49,573 nt of DNA from Comamonadaceae bacterium (GTDB lineage: Bacteria; Pseudomonadota; Gammaproteobacteria; Burkholderiales; Burkholderiaceae_C), in NCBI GenBank assembly GCA_947452785.1, contig CANGDZ010000019.1, forward strand, positions 1-49,573, read 5' to 3'. Shown in pieces: positions 15,459-26,096 of the stretch (its first letter is position 1; each line of letters starts with the position of its first letter). Position numbers and translations under genes: made by a program. Below the pieces are notes generated by a model. It was given only the letters and a program-made list of their open reading frames with translations. It ran no database searches and was not told the DNA's origin.

Positions 15459-16436
15459 TCACATCAGCAGGTGCTCACCAGCGTTGTCGCCGCCCAAGGT
15501 GACGTAATTGACTTTGCGAATGTCCATCAGCTTGGTGCCGCCGGCATAGCTGATCGAGCTTTGCACGTCTTGCTCCATCTCGATCAAAGTGTCGACCAGC
15601 TTGCCCTTGATGGGTTCCAAGATGCGCTTGCCTTCGACGTGCTTGTATTCGCCCTTGTTGAAATCAGACGCCGAGCCGTAGTATTCCTTGAACATCTCGC
15701 CATCGACTTCCACTGTTTTGCCGGGGGACTCTTCGTGGCCGGCAAACAGCGAGCCGATCATCACCATGGAGGCGCCAAAGCGGATGCTCTTGGCAATGTC
15801 GCCATGGCTGCGGATGCCGCCGTCGGCAATGATGGGTTTGGTGGCCACGCGGGCGCACCACTTGAGCGCGGAGAGTTGCCAGCCGCCTGTGCCGAAACCG
15901 GTTTTCAGTTTGGTGATGCAAACCTTGCCTGGGCCCACTCCCACTTTGGTGGCGTCAGCGCCCCAGTTTTCCAAATCGATCACGGCTTCGGGCGTGGCCA
16001 CGTTGCCGGCAATCACAAAGCTGGTGGGCAGCTTGGCCTTGATATAGCCAATCATGTCGCGCACGCTGTCGGCGTGGCCGTGAGCAATGTCGATGGTGAT
16101 GTAGTCAGGCACCAAGTGTTCAGCAGCCAACTGGTCCACCGCGGCACGGTCCGGGGCCTTCACGCCCAGGGAGATCGAGGCATACACCCCTTTGCCATGC
16201 ATATCACGCACGAACTGGACGTTGTCCAGATCAAAGCGGTGCATCACGTAAAAATAGTTGTTTTGCGCCAACCACAGGCAGATCGACTCGTCGATCACCG
16301 TTTTCATATTGGCTGGCACCACCGGTAGGCGGAACTTGCGGCCTCCGAGTTCGACTCCGGCATCGCACTCCGAACGGCTTTCCACCCGGCATTTGCGGGG
16401 CAATAACAAAATATGGTCGTAATCAAAAATTTCCAT
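15459..16436 (-). CDS. guaC: GMP reductase
   Basis: A 325-residue (beta/alpha)8 enzyme of the IMPDH/GMPR family that reduces GMP to IMP with NADPH. The catalytic cysteine loop [40 protein letters not shown] and [11 protein letters not shown] are plain. It lacks CBS domains, which separates it from IMP dehydrogenase. The start [15 protein letters not shown] is the conserved one; an upstream in-frame extension to 16889 runs through the terminator and into the neighbouring gene and is spurious. Length matches the ~325-residue GuaC type. Confidence 0.95.
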   Translation of the reverse strand: MEIFDYDHILLLPRKCRVESRSECDAGVELGGRKFRLPVVPANMKTVIDESICLWLAQNNYFYVMHRFDLDNVQFVRDMHGKGVYASISLGVKAPDRAAVDQLAAEHLVPDYITIDIAHGHADSVRDMIGYIKAKLPTSFVIAGNVATPEAVIDLENWGADATKVGVGPGKVCITKLKTGFGTGGWQLSALKWCARVATKPIIADGGIRSHGDIAKSIRFGASMVMIGSLFAGHEESPGKTVEVDGEMFKEYYGSASDFNKGEYKHVEGKRILEPIKGKLVDTLIEMEQDVQSSISYAGGTKLMDIRKVNYVTLGGDNAGEHLLM

Positions 16437-16504
16437 GAATACCAAGCTCCAAAAAGGATCGTTGAAAGAACGAATGAGCGCTTGGCTTGGCCGGTTTTTT
16501 GACG

Positions 16505-16538
16505 AAAAAAAACCGGGCGCAAGAATCTTGGGCCCGGT
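16505..16538 (-). terminator. Rho-independent terminator of the MFS gene
   Basis: On the reverse strand ACCGGGC and GCCCGGT pair over a 13-nt loop and are followed by eight T. It lies about 18 bp past the MFS stop and separates that gene from guaC. A second inverted CCGGTTTTTT/AAAAAACCGG overlaps the T-run. Confidence 0.9.
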
Positions 16539-16555
16539 GTCTGATTGTACCCGCA

Positions 16556-17779
16556 TTACCTGACAGGTTTGTGGGCCATCATGAAAGTTAAAGACCCCAA
16601 GGCCGAAAGTACCGCCAAAACGGTAAATCCGCCTTGGTAATTCCCCATCCAGTCGGCCATCATGCCGGCAATCATGGGGCCACCGATTTGCCCCAATGCA
16701 ATGATGGCCGCTGAAATGCCCAAAATCGTACCAATGGCATTGCGCCCGAAATAGTCGGCCCGAATGGCTTGCATGAAAGGCCCCCGCAAGCCCCAGGCGA
16801 AGCCGTGAAACAGGGCGAAGCCCAACAACATGGGCATCGCAACCGCAAAGGTCAAACACAGCAGCCCCAAGGCATGGGCCAGCATGCACAGTGCCGCGAC
16901 TTTGCGCTTTTCAAACCGGTCACCCATGGCGGCGCCCAACAGCACGCCACCGACTTGACAAAAAGTCATCACCAAAATCACCCAACTAGCGGTTTCAACG
17001 GAATAGCCCAGACCTTCTTTCATATGCGAAATGGCATGCACATTCACGGCCGAGACCACCAGCAAGGCCAGGCCATGCCCCAAAGCCAGCATCCAAAAGG
17101 CGCGGGTACGCAAGGCTTGTGAGGCTGTGAAATCAGGGGCCTGTGCGCTCGGGTGATCCGCGTGTTCGGTGTGTTGGCGTGAAGGGGCAATGCCGTCCAC
17201 ATGTTCGCCGTGGTCGTGGGGGCGCCGCAAAATGATGCGCGCTAATGGCAGGCCGACGAACAGCACAATGAGTCCTGTGCCGACGGAGGTGGCGCGCCAT
17301 CCCCAATGGCCCATGCTCCAGGCCATGGCTGGTACGGCCAAGCCGCCAGTGGCCAAGCCCAGGCTCATCAAAGACAGGGCGCGGGCACGAAATTTTTCAA
17401 ACCAGTGCACCAAAGCCACAGACAAAGGGAAATAGCCGCCCAAACTGGAGCCGATGGCCATCAAGATGGCACTGGCGTAGAACAGGCCTACGCTTTGGAC
17501 TTGGCTGAGTAAAAGCAAGCCTGCGCTGAACAACACCATGCCCCAGCGAATCATCAGCTGAGGCCCGACACGGTCCATCACCCAGCCCAGCACAGGTCCA
17601 ATGATGGCGGACTCCACGGATTGCAAGGCTGCTGCGCCTGACAATGTGGTTTTGCTCCAGCCCATTTCCTCAGACAGGATGGCGATGTACAAGCCCATGG
17701 CCTGTGTGAGGAAGGCGGCCAGTAAAAATTGGATACCAAAGGCCGCTCCCACCATGCGCCAACCGTAAAAAATTTTCAT
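16556..17779 (-). CDS. MFS transporter, monocarboxylate/oxalate-formate (OFA)-like
   Basis: A 407-residue protein with about 12 membrane segments. Features are [20 protein letters not shown] at the N-terminus, [16 protein letters not shown] (the loop 2-3 signature), [14 protein letters not shown] loop 8-9 sequence ([15 protein letters not shown]) and a His-rich central loop (HDHGEHVDG). Similar proteins move small organic acids. The start at MKIFYGW is family-like; an upstream frame to 17860 adds 27 unconserved residues. Substrate unknown. Confidence 0.88.
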   Translation of the reverse strand: MKIFYGWRMVGAAFGIQFLLAAFLTQAMGLYIAILSEEMGWSKTTLSGAAALQSVESAIIGPVLGWVMDRVGPQLMIRWGMVLFSAGLLLLSQVQSVGLFYASAILMAIGSSLGGYFPLSVALVHWFEKFRARALSLMSLGLATGGLAVPAMAWSMGHWGWRATSVGTGLIVLFVGLPLARIILRRPHDHGEHVDGIAPSRQHTEHADHPSAQAPDFTASQALRTRAFWMLALGHGLALLVVSAVNVHAISHMKEGLGYSVETASWVILVMTFCQVGGVLLGAAMGDRFEKRKVAALCMLAHALGLLCLTFAVAMPMLLGFALFHGFAWGLRGPFMQAIRADYFGRNAIGTILGISAAIIALGQIGGPMIAGMMADWMGNYQGGFTVLAVLSALGSLTFMMAHKPVR

Positions 17780-17927
17780 GCCGCAGGGGGTTGCCAAAAA
17801 CGGGGAACACAACAAAGCAGCGGCGCAAGCATGAAAGTCCTCGATCGGGTGATGAGTCATCGTGGCACACGACCCGCCTGACCCATGTCGCTGACTCGAC
17901 CCGAAGGGATGTTTCTACAATCACCCC

Positions 17928-20348
17928 ATGCCCTCAGAATTTACATCGACCGCTTTCGCGTTTTCACAGACCGCCACGCCAACACTCCTGAACAACCTCA
18001 ATGAGGAGCAACTGCGTGCCGTGACCCTGCCCGCCGAGTCGGCCTTGATTTTGGCGGGCGCAGGTTCGGGTAAAACCAAGGTCCTCACCACCCGCATTGC
18101 CTGGTTGCTGCAGACCTCGCAAGTCTCGCCTGGCGGCATTTTGGCGGTGACATTCACCAATAAGGCTGCGAAGGAAATGAAGCTGCGCCTGCAGTCCATG
18201 CTGCCGGTGAACGTCAACGCCATGTGGATAGGCACCTTTCATGGCCTGTGCAACCGGTTTTTGCGCGCGCATTACAAGCTGGCGAATTTGCCTCAGACTT
18301 TCCAGATCTTGGACACGCAAGACCAGTTGTCGGCCGTCAAACGCCTGTGCAAACAGTTCCATGTGGACGAAGAGCGTTTTCCGCCCAAGCAAGTGCAGTA
18401 CTTTATTTCGGGTTGCAAAGAAGACGGCCAACGCCCACATGACGTGGTGGTGCGCGACGACGAGACCCGAAAAAAAGTGGAGCTGTATGCCTTGTACGAA
18501 GAACAGTGCCAGCGCGAAGGCGTGGTGGATTTTGGTGAATTGATGCTGCGCTCGTATGAGCTGCTGCGTGACAACGAGCCGGTGCGCTCGCACTACCGGG
18601 CGCGATTTAAGCATGTGCTGATCGATGAGTTTCAAGATACCAACAAGTTGCAATACGCCTGGATCAAAATGCTCACCGGCATGCCGTCTGAGGGCGGCAG
18701 CGCCGTGCTGGCGGTGGGCGATGACGATCAAAGCATTTACGCTTTTCGCGGCGCGCGCGTGGGCAATATGGCCGACTTTGTGCGCGAGTTTGGTGTGCGC
18801 CATCAAATCAAGCTGGAACAAAATTACCGCAGCTACAGCAACATTTTGGACTCGGCCAACGCGCTTATCAGCAACAACAAAAATAGACTCGGTAAAAACC
18901 TGCGCACCACCCAGGGCGCGGGAGAGCCGGTGCGCATGTACGAGTCCACCAGCGACTTTGCCGAGGCGCAGTGGTTGGTCGATGAAATGCGTCAGCTCGT
19001 CAAAGGCGATGGGTTCAGTCGCAAAGAAATTGCCGTGCTGTATCGCAGCAACGCCCAAAGCCGGGTGATGGAAACTGCGCTGTTCAACGCCGGCATGCCG
19101 TACCGTGTGTATGGTGGTTTGCGCTTTTTTGAGCGCGCCGAAATCAAGCACGCCTTGGCTTATTTGCGCTTGTTGGAAAACGCCAACGACGACACCAGTT
19201 TTTTACGCGTGGTGAACTTTCCGCCACGCGGCATCGGTGCACGCAGCATTGAGCAGTTGCAAGACATTGCCCGCACCTCGGGTTGCTCGCTGCACGACGC
19301 GGTGAGCGCCGCAACCGGCAAGGCCGGCGCGAACCTGGGCGGCTTTGTGGCCATGCTGGATGTGTTGCGTGAGCAGATCGCAGGCATGACACTGCGCGAA
19401 ATCATCGATTTGTTGTTGGACAAAACTGGCCTGCTGGCCCATTACCGCGCAGACAAAGACGGCGCCGACCGGGTCGAGAACTTGGAGGAATTGGTCAACG
19501 CGGCCGAGAGCTTTGTCACCATCGAAGGCTTTGGCCGTGATGCCGTGGCCATGACCCAATCGACTGGGGGTGCTGGCCCCGCACTCACGCAAAGTCCGGT
19601 GAGCCAAGGCTTGACTTCCAGTGCGGTTGCCAGCGATGGTGATTTGGCGAGCGAAACTATTCCTAATTTTGAAGAGACCGGCGAGGTCATGTCGCCGCTG
19701 GCCGCCTTTTTGACGCACGCGGCTTTGGAAGCCGGTGACAACCAGGCCCAGGCCGGCGAAGATGCGGTGCAGCTGATGACGGTGCATGCCAGCAAGGGCT
19801 TGGAGTTTGATGCGGTGTTCATCACCGGCCTGGAAGAAGGCTTGTTTCCGCACGAAAATGCGATGAACGATTACGACGGTCTGGAAGAAGAGCGCCGCCT
19901 GATGTACGTGGCCATCACACGGGCGCGCAAGCGCCTGTACATCAGCCATTCGCAAACCCGCATGCTGCACGGCCAGACGCGTTACAACGTTAAGAGCCGT
20001 TTTTTGGACGAGCTGCCCGAAGCCTGTTTGAAATGGATCACGCCCAAGAGCGGCGCCTTTGCCACCGGCTTGGGCGGCGGTTGGAACAGTCCGGCACAAG
20101 CCAAGCCCGCTTGGGGCCACAGCAGCTTGAGCAGCAGCGACACCTTCAAGAGCCCGCCGGTGCCAGTGCAAAAAGCAGAGCCCGAGCATGGCATCAGGTC
20201 GGGCATGAAAGTGTTCCACAACAAGTTTGGTGAAGGCAAAGTGCAAGCCGTCGAAGGGCAGGGCGCGGATGCGCGGGCCCAGGTCAACTTCTCGCGCCAT
20301 GGTGTCAAATGGCTGGCGCTGTCGGTGGCCAAACTCACGCCCGTTTAA
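17928..20348 (+). CDS. uvrD: UvrD/Rep/PcrA-type DNA helicase (DNA helicase II)
   Basis: An 806-residue superfamily 1A 3'-5' helicase used in nucleotide-excision and mismatch repair and in clearing replication obstacles. Motifs: LNEEQLRAVT (Q), GAGSGKTK (I), VTFTNKAAKEMK, DEFQDTN (II), GDDDQSIYAFRGA (III), QNYRS (IV), TVHASKGLEFDAVF (V) and YVAITRARKRLY (VI). A variable insert near 540-590 is Ser/Gly/Thr-rich. The C-terminus (GMKVFHNKFGEGKVQAVEGQ, then KWLALSVAKLTPV) is the UvrD Tudor-like domain that contacts RNA polymerase and UvrB in homologues. UvrD is preferred over Rep because of this domain. Confidence 0.93.
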   Translation: MPSEFTSTAFAFSQTATPTLLNNLNEEQLRAVTLPAESALILAGAGSGKTKVLTTRIAWLLQTSQVSPGGILAVTFTNKAAKEMKLRLQSMLPVNVNAMWIGTFHGLCNRFLRAHYKLANLPQTFQILDTQDQLSAVKRLCKQFHVDEERFPPKQVQYFISGCKEDGQRPHDVVVRDDETRKKVELYALYEEQCQREGVVDFGELMLRSYELLRDNEPVRSHYRARFKHVLIDEFQDTNKLQYAWIKMLTGMPSEGGSAVLAVGDDDQSIYAFRGARVGNMADFVREFGVRHQIKLEQNYRSYSNILDSANALISNNKNRLGKNLRTTQGAGEPVRMYESTSDFAEAQWLVDEMRQLVKGDGFSRKEIAVLYRSNAQSRVMETALFNAGMPYRVYGGLRFFERAEIKHALAYLRLLENANDDTSFLRVVNFPPRGIGARSIEQLQDIARTSGCSLHDAVSAATGKAGANLGGFVAMLDVLREQIAGMTLREIIDLLLDKTGLLAHYRADKDGADRVENLEELVNAAESFVTIEGFGRDAVAMTQSTGGAGPALTQSPVSQGLTSSAVASDGDLASETIPNFEETGEVMSPLAAFLTHAALEAGDNQAQAGEDAVQLMTVHASKGLEFDAVFITGLEEGLFPHENAMNDYDGLEEERRLMYVAITRARKRLYISHSQTRMLHGQTRYNVKSRFLDELPEACLKWITPKSGAFATGLGGGWNSPAQAKPAWGHSSLSSSDTFKSPPVPVQKAEPEHGIRSGMKVFHNKFGEGKVQAVEGQGADARAQVNFSRHGVKWLALSVAKLTPV

Positions 20349-20385
20349 ATTCATTTCCCATCGATTTTTTTGAAGAAAGAACCCC

Positions 20386-20862
20386 ATGAAAATTGGAAAA
20401 GACAGCGTTGTGACCATGAGCTACAAAGTGGTTGATGCCCAAGGCAAGACACTGGACCAGTCGCAAGAACCCACAGCGTATTTGCACGGTGGCTACGACA
20501 ACACCTTGCCCAAGATTGAAGAGGCGCTAGACGGCCAAGAGGTGGGCTTTGCGACCACCTTGAAGTTGGCCGCCGTTGATGCTTTTGGTGAGCGCAATGA
20601 GGCTTTGGTGCAGACCATTCCCAAAACCGAGTTTCCTCCTGGCGTGAAGGTGGGCGGGCAGTTGCGCGGCCGTGCCGAAGACGGCAGCGAACAGGTGTTC
20701 ACCGTGGTCAAAATCAAAGGCGACAAAGTTTTGCTCGACGGCAACCACCCTTGGGCGGGGCAAGACCTGAGCTTCAGTTTGAAAGTGATTGAAGTTCGCG
20801 CGGCTTCAGAGGACGAGGTGACGCACCGCCACGCGCATGGTGCGCACGGCCATCACCATTGA
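20386..20862 (+). CDS. slyD: FKBP-type peptidyl-prolyl isomerase, SlyD-like
   Basis: A 158-residue cytoplasmic prolyl isomerase and chaperone. The FKBP domain begins MKIGKDSVVTMSYKVVDAQG and is split by the IF (insert-in-flap) chaperone domain (about residues 65-125; KTEFPPGVKVGGQLRGRAED). The C-terminus HRHAHGAHGHHH is a short metal-binding tail. In E. coli SlyD a longer His/Cys tail delivers nickel to hydrogenase maturation; whether that applies here is unknown. It lies 37 bp after uvrD and could be co-transcribed. Confidence 0.92.
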   Translation: MKIGKDSVVTMSYKVVDAQGKTLDQSQEPTAYLHGGYDNTLPKIEEALDGQEVGFATTLKLAAVDAFGERNEALVQTIPKTEFPPGVKVGGQLRGRAEDGSEQVFTVVKIKGDKVLLDGNHPWAGQDLSFSLKVIEVRAASEDEVTHRHAHGAHGHHH

Positions 20863-20882
20863 GTCCAGCCACGGCCCTTGAA

Positions 20883-20904
20883 CAAGCCCTGTGATCAGGG
20901 CTTG
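20883..20904. terminator. Hairpin between convergent slyD and BPSS1780-family gene
   Basis: CAAGCCCTG (20883-20891) pairs with CAGGGCTTG (20896-20904) over four bases. It overlaps the last codons of the reverse gene. No T-run follows on either strand, so it may act as a weak bidirectional terminator or 3' stabiliser. Confidence 0.4.
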
Positions 20905-21689
20905 GGGGCTGCTGTTTCGGCGGGCAGCATCTCGCCAAAACAATCGCGGACGCTGAAGTACACCGAGGTGAAAAACATCGCCGCCATCAAGAGGGCGACG
21001 GGGGTCATCACAGTTTCGGCCAGGTTTTGCTCTCCGATCAAGCTGACCACGAACAAAATCACCATGCCGGTGCTCAAAAACACGCACAACCAGGCCATGG
21101 TGTAGACCGTGAATGCCCCCAGATTTCGCCAACAGGCCACTAGGCTAAAGAACAGGCTTTTGACTGGCGGCACGCCATGCCAGTGCAGCAGAGCCGGGGC
21201 ATGCCAGAACATCATCGACAGGGGGAGGTACAAACCCATGGCCAGCCACATGGCGTTTTGAAAGGCCGGGTTGTTCACTTTGTCGGCGGTGATTGGCGCG
21301 CCCATCAGGTAGACGCCGGCAAACAATCCGCCATCGATCAGGGTCGAGACGCCCATCACGGCAATAAAGCCAAAGGCATACAAGCCGCCCAGCACCAGCA
21401 TGTCTTTCACCCCAGCTTTGCCGCTGCGAAAAGCCACCAGCAAAATGCCCGGCATGGGGAACTTGCCCTGCTCGGCCACAGCGGTGGCGGCCATCAGTCC
21501 CAAAGTCATGGCGGGCAGCAACACCAGTGCCAGCACATTGCCCACGAGCGGAATCATGGACGCTACCGAGACCCAGGCCATGAATAAAAAGAACAGGCCC
21601 GACATGGCCAAGGGTTGCTTCCAGAAAGTACGAATACCTTGGCGCACCCAGACGAAGCCGGTGCGGGGTGTCACGATGTTCAGTTTCAT
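20895..21689 (-). CDS. BPSS1780-family membrane protein
   Basis: A 264-residue protein with about six hydrophobic segments. The N-terminal ARG/TRP-rich GFVWVRQGIRTFWKQPLAM followed by the first membrane helix is characteristic of this uncharacterised betaproteobacterial family. The next gene in the same direction is homoserine kinase, 24 bp upstream, so they form an operon. Function is not known; nothing in sequence suggests an enzyme. Confidence 0.8.
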   Translation of the reverse strand: MKLNIVTPRTGFVWVRQGIRTFWKQPLAMSGLFFLFMAWVSVASMIPLVGNVLALVLLPAMTLGLMAATAVAEQGKFPMPGILLVAFRSGKAGVKDMLVLGGLYAFGFIAVMGVSTLIDGGLFAGVYLMGAPITADKVNNPAFQNAMWLAMGLYLPLSMMFWHAPALLHWHGVPPVKSLFFSLVACWRNLGAFTVYTMAWLCVFLSTGMVILFVVSLIGEQNLAETVMTPVALLMAAMFFTSVYFSVRDCFGEMLPAETAAPKP

Positions 21690-21713
21690 TCAGTGCTTTT
21701 TAAAAAAAGAATT

Positions 21714-22664
21714 TCACAGCGCAAGGGGGTGCGCCACACGTGCGCGCAGCACCCTTTCAAAGTGAGTGGGGTCGTGCGGCGTGAGCATGGCCGCTTCGCG
21801 CGGCAGATGAAAGTCCCACAAGCGCGAGATCCAAAAACGCAGGGCTGCGGCACGCAGCATCGCTGCCAGCAACTGGCGCTCGGCGCCACTCAAAGGGCGC
21901 ACCTGTTGGTAGGCGGCGATCATGGCCTGGGCACGAGCTGCGTCATGCGCGCCGCTGGGCAGGTCAATGCACCAGTCGTTCAGGCACACGGCCAAGTCAA
22001 ACAGCCAGGTGTCGACCCCGGCAAAGTAAAAATCAAAAAAACCGGTCAACTGCTCGCCGTCAAACATCACGTTGTCGCGAAACAAGTCGGCATGCACCGG
22101 GCCGCGCGGCAGGGCGGCATAAGCGCTGCTGGCGGCTGTGTGGTTTTGAAAGGCCAGCTCGCTGCGAATCAAGGCGGCTTGTTCGGGCGTCAAATACGGC
22201 AGCACCACGGGCACGGTTTCGTTCCACCAGGGCAGGCCGCGCAAATTGGGCTGACTGCGGTTGTAATCCTGCCCGGCCAGGTGCATGCGGGCCAGCATGT
22301 CGCCCACGGCGGCGCAATGCACGGCTTGGGGTTGCAACTGGCTTTTACCGGTCAGTTTGTTGACCACGGCCGCAGGTTTACCGCACACGGTGTGCAAGAT
22401 GTCGCCATCTGTATTGGCGGCAGGGTTGGGCACCAAAATCCCGCGCTCGGCCAAATGCTTCATCAAATGGAGATAAAAAGGCAGTTGTTCAAAGCCCAAA
22501 CGCTCAAACAAGGTCAGCACATATTCGCCGCGATCGGTGGTGGCGAAGTAGTTGGTGTTTTCGATCCCGCCCTCAATGCCGCGCAGGGCGGTGAGCTGGC
22601 CCAGATTCAGGGCTTGCATCAGGTCATTGGCCTGGGTTTCAGTGACTTCGGTGAATACCGCCAT
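21714..22664 (-). CDS. thrB: Homoserine kinase (aminoglycoside-phosphotransferase fold)
   Basis: A 316-residue enzyme that phosphorylates homoserine on the way to threonine. It belongs to the APH-like type, not the GHMP type of E. coli. Key segments: [20 protein letters not shown] (nucleotide loop), [18 protein letters not shown] (Brenner-like catalytic loop, Asp) and [20 protein letters not shown] (metal-binding Asp). The start [11 protein letters not shown] is the conserved one; a TTG-like or ATG start four codons upstream at 22676 is less likely. Confidence 0.94.
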   Translation of the reverse strand: MAVFTEVTETQANDLMQALNLGQLTALRGIEGGIENTNYFATTDRGEYVLTLFERLGFEQLPFYLHLMKHLAERGILVPNPAANTDGDILHTVCGKPAAVVNKLTGKSQLQPQAVHCAAVGDMLARMHLAGQDYNRSQPNLRGLPWWNETVPVVLPYLTPEQAALIRSELAFQNHTAASSAYAALPRGPVHADLFRDNVMFDGEQLTGFFDFYFAGVDTWLFDLAVCLNDWCIDLPSGAHDAARAQAMIAAYQQVRPLSGAERQLLAAMLRAAALRFWISRLWDFHLPREAAMLTPHDPTHFERVLRARVAHPLAL

Positions 22665-22832
22665 GGTTGCAATCAAAAATAACCGGAGAGCGCCGGTGTG
22701 TTGTCCAGCCTCCGATTGTAGGGGGCGTCAACGGCCTGCTCAGTCTTGGCGGGAATGACTTTGCAGAGCGAAATCGCGGGGCGCAGGCAAATCATGCGAC
22801 ACTTTGAATTTTGATTACGCTGAGGAAGTGAA

Positions 22833-23222
22833 ATGATTCAAGGTGCCTGTCTGTGTGGGGCCGTGAGTTGGCAGTTTAAAGGCCATCCTGACGGTGCAAC
22901 CGCCTGCAATTGCACAGCTTGCCGACGGTACGGTGTGCTTTGGGCCTATGACTATGTGGATGAAGGCATCACCACCTCAGGCACGACTCGGGCCTATGTC
23001 CGAGGCACGGCGCTGGAGTTCCATTTCTGTCCCGATTGCGGGTGCGTGGCATTTTGGCGGGGGTTGCACAAAGATGAACACGGGCGCATTCGAATCGCGG
23101 TGAATCTTCGGCTGGCCATGCCTGAAGCGGTGGCCCAGATTCCGATCGATCATTTCGATGGACTGGGCACGTTTGAAGATTTGCCCAGGGATGGCAAATG
23201 TGTGGCGGACTATTGGTTCTAG
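22833..23222 (+). CDS. GFA/CENP-V-fold zinc protein
   Basis: A 129-residue protein of the glutathione-dependent formaldehyde-activating (GFA) fold. Zinc-binding cysteines occur in QGACLCGAVSW, ATACNCTACRRYG and FHFCPDCGCVAFW, the full set for the fold. Despite the family name most members have no proven activity. GAGGAAG upstream fits the ATG. It lies directly before polA in the same direction. Confidence 0.88.
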   Translation: MIQGACLCGAVSWQFKGHPDGATACNCTACRRYGVLWAYDYVDEGITTSGTTRAYVRGTALEFHFCPDCGCVAFWRGLHKDEHGRIRIAVNLRLAMPEAVAQIPIDHFDGLGTFEDLPRDGKCVADYWF

Positions 23223-23256
23223 TTCTGAGGTCCATGGCCCCGTGCACAATTGGGGG

Positions 23257-26091
23257 ATGAGCGAAAACATTTCCCCTAAAAAGACCTTGCTGCTGGTGGA
23301 CGGCTCCAGCTACCTGTACCGCGCTTTTCACGCCATGCCCGACCTGCGGGCCGTGCCTGGCGACCCGACCAGCCCCGCCACGGGTGCGATTCGCGGCATG
23401 ATCAACATGATGGAGCGTCTGCGCAAGGATGTACCTGCGCTCTACGCCGCTTGCGTTTTTGACGCCAAAGGCCCGACCTTCCGGGACGATATGTATCCCG
23501 AGTACAAGGCCCACCGCAGCCCCATGCCGGACGACCTGCGCGCGCAGATCGAACCCATCCACGAGCTGGTGCGCCTGATGGGCTGGACGGTGCTGGACGT
23601 CCCTGGGGTTGAAGCCGACGACGTGATCGCCACGCTGGCGCACACGGCTGCGCAGCAGGGCATTGAGGTGACGGTGTCCAGCGGCGACAAGGATTTGAGC
23701 CAGTTGGTGAACGAGCACATCACCATCATCGACACGATGAACGGCAAGGTGCGCGATGTGGCGGGCGTGACCGAAGAATTTGGCGTGCCGCCCGCACTGA
23801 TGATTGACTACCAGACTTTGGTGGGCGACCCGGTGGACAACGTGCCCGGCGTGCACAAAGTGGGCCCCAAAACTGCCGCCAAGTGGCTGATGGAATACGG
23901 CTCGCTCGACAAACTCATGGAAAACGCCCACGAGATCAAGGGCGTAGCGGGCGAGAACCTGCGCCAGGCGGTGGACTGGCTGCCCAAGGGCCGCGCCCTG
24001 GTGACCATGAAAATCGATTGCGACCTGAACGGCTGGTTGCCCGATTTGCCTTCACTGGCCAGCCTGCACCTGCACGAGCCAGACAAGGACAAGTTACTGA
24101 ATTTTTACCAGACCTATGGCTTTAAAGGTCTGGTGCAGTCCATGGGCGGTGCGGTGCCAGCCCCGGCGGTCAAACCCAAGGCCGGCAAGGCCAAAGACAC
24201 GGGCATGGGCGATTTGTTTGGCCAAGCTGAAACTGACGAGCCGGCCCACCCTGCCGAGCTCGATAACAGCGCCAGTTCGGTGCAAGGAGACTTGAACTAC
24301 GAAACCGTGACCACCTGGGCGCAGTTGGACCATTGGCTGGCCCGCCTGGCCGCGGCCGATTTGGTGGCGCTGGACACCGAAACCACGTCCCTCGACGCCA
24401 TGAAGGCCGAGTTGGTAGGCCTGAGCCTGAGCGTCAAGCCCGGCGAGGCGGCCTATATTCCCCTGGCGCACAACGGCCCGGGTGCCCCTGCTCAATTGCC
24501 CCTGGCCGAGGTGTTGGCCAGGCTCAAGCCCTGGCTGGAAGACGCGAGCCGCGCCAAGCTGGGCCAAAACATCAAATACGACCGCCATGTGTTGGCCAAC
24601 CAAGGCATTGAGGTGCACGGCTACCTGCACGACACCATGCTGCAAAGCTATGTACTGGAAGTGCACAAGCCGCACAGCCTGAGCAGCTTGGCACTGCGCC
24701 ATGTGGGCCGCGCAGGCTTGGCCTATGAAGACCTGTGCGGCAAAGGGGTGCACCAGATTCCGTTTGCCCAGGTGGAAGTGGTGCGCGCCGCTGAATACGC
24801 CTGCGAAGACGCCGACCAAACCCTGGACGTGCATCGGGTGCTGTGGCCGCGCATCGAACAAGACGCCAAATTACGCGCTGTGTATGAGTTGGAAATTGCG
24901 ACCAGCGAAGCCTTGTTTCGCATCGAGCGCAACGGTGTGCTGATCGACGGGCCTACCTTGGCCACGCAAAGCGCCGCTTTGGGCTTGCGCATCGTGCAGC
25001 TCGAAACGGAGGCCTATGCGATTGCCGGTCAGCCCTTCAATCTGGCCAGCCCCAAACAATTGGGCGAGATTTTCTTTGACAAGCTGGGCCTGCCGGTCAT
25101 CAAAAAAACGGCTACGGGTGCGCGCAGCACGGACGAAGAAGTACTGGAAAAACTGGCCGAAGACTACCCGCTGCCGGCGCGTATTTTGGAGCACCGCAGC
25201 CTGTCCAAACTCAAAGGCACTTACACCGACAAGCTGGCGCAGATGGCGTTGCCGCGCATGGGCCGCGTGCACACCCACTATGCGCAAGCGGTGGCGGTGA
25301 CCGGGCGTTTGTCCAGCAATGAGCCGAATTTACAGAACATTCCGATCCGCACCGCCGAAGGACGCAAGGTGCGTGAAGCCTTTGTGGCCCCGCCCGGCTA
25401 TGTGATTGCCAGTGCCGATTACAGCCAGATCGAGCTGCGCATCATGGCCCACTTGAGTCACGATGAGGCTTTGCTGCGTGCTTTTCATGAAGGCTTGGAC
25501 GTGCACAAAGCCACGGCGGCTGAAGTGTTTGGCGTGCAGGTGGATCAGGTCTCAAGTGAGCAGCGCCGTTATGCCAAGACCATCAACTTTGGTTTGATTT
25601 ACGGCATGAGCGCGTTTGGTTTGGCCAAGTCGCTGGGCATTGACAACACGGCCGCCAAAAACTACATCACCCGTTATTTCGAACGCTTTTCTGGCGTGAA
25701 AAAGTACATGGACGAAACCCGCCAGCAGGCCAAAGCCCAAGGCTATGTGGAAACGGTGATGGGGCGGCGCCTGTATTTGTCTGAAATCAATTCGCCCAAC
25801 GGCCCGCGCCGCGCCGGCGCTGAGCGAGCGGCCATCAACGCACCGATGCAGGGTACGGCGGCCGACTTGATCAAGTTGAGCATGGTGGCGGTGCAAAAGG
25901 CGCTGGACGAGCAGCGGCGCAAAACCCGCGTGATCATGCAGGTGCACGACGAATTGGTGTTTGAAGTGCCCGAGGACGAGGTGGATTGGTTGAAGCTGGA
26001 GATTCCGCGCCTCATGGCCGGTGTGGCCGCGCTCGCCGTGCCTTTGCTGGCCGAAGTGGGCGTGGGGGCTAACTGGGATCAGGCGCACTGA
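23257..26091 (+). CDS. polA: DNA polymerase I
   Basis: A 944-residue three-domain polymerase for Okazaki-fragment maturation and repair. The 5' nuclease domain (1-~295) begins with LLLVDGSSYLYRAFHAMPDL and has GVEADDVIATLA and SGDKDLSQLV. The 3'-5' exonuclease domain (~330-530) keeps LVALDTETTSLDAM near 371, so proofreading residues seem retained. Polymerase motifs are A (DYSQIELR, about 721), B (RRYAKTINFGLIYGMS, about 769) and C (QVHDELVFE, about 895). ATG at 23257 is chosen because the N-terminus matches the family; upstream frame overlaps the GFA gene. Confidence 0.97.
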   Translation: MSENISPKKTLLLVDGSSYLYRAFHAMPDLRAVPGDPTSPATGAIRGMINMMERLRKDVPALYAACVFDAKGPTFRDDMYPEYKAHRSPMPDDLRAQIEPIHELVRLMGWTVLDVPGVEADDVIATLAHTAAQQGIEVTVSSGDKDLSQLVNEHITIIDTMNGKVRDVAGVTEEFGVPPALMIDYQTLVGDPVDNVPGVHKVGPKTAAKWLMEYGSLDKLMENAHEIKGVAGENLRQAVDWLPKGRALVTMKIDCDLNGWLPDLPSLASLHLHEPDKDKLLNFYQTYGFKGLVQSMGGAVPAPAVKPKAGKAKDTGMGDLFGQAETDEPAHPAELDNSASSVQGDLNYETVTTWAQLDHWLARLAAADLVALDTETTSLDAMKAELVGLSLSVKPGEAAYIPLAHNGPGAPAQLPLAEVLARLKPWLEDASRAKLGQNIKYDRHVLANQGIEVHGYLHDTMLQSYVLEVHKPHSLSSLALRHVGRAGLAYEDLCGKGVHQIPFAQVEVVRAAEYACEDADQTLDVHRVLWPRIEQDAKLRAVYELEIATSEALFRIERNGVLIDGPTLATQSAALGLRIVQLETEAYAIAGQPFNLASPKQLGEIFFDKLGLPVIKKTATGARSTDEEVLEKLAEDYPLPARILEHRSLSKLKGTYTDKLAQMALPRMGRVHTHYAQAVAVTGRLSSNEPNLQNIPIRTAEGRKVREAFVAPPGYVIASADYSQIELRIMAHLSHDEALLRAFHEGLDVHKATAAEVFGVQVDQVSSEQRRYAKTINFGLIYGMSAFGLAKSLGIDNTAAKNYITRYFERFSGVKKYMDETRQQAKAQGYVETVMGRRLYLSEINSPNGPRRAGAERAAINAPMQGTAADLIKLSMVAVQKALDEQRRKTRVIMQVHDELVFEVPEDEVDWLKLEIPRLMAGVAALAVPLLAEVGVGANWDQAH

Positions 26092-26096
26092 GCGCG

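Noticed and set aside
16437..16889. 150-residue N-terminal extension of GMP reductase
   Set aside because: It runs through a strong terminator and antiparallel frame of the MFS gene and is not conserved in GuaC.
17964..19151. Long antisense frame (395 residues) inside uvrD
   Set aside because: A product of high-GC third-position bias on the opposite strand of a clear helicase gene; the same holds for the other long antisense frames in dxs, polA, guaC and thrB.
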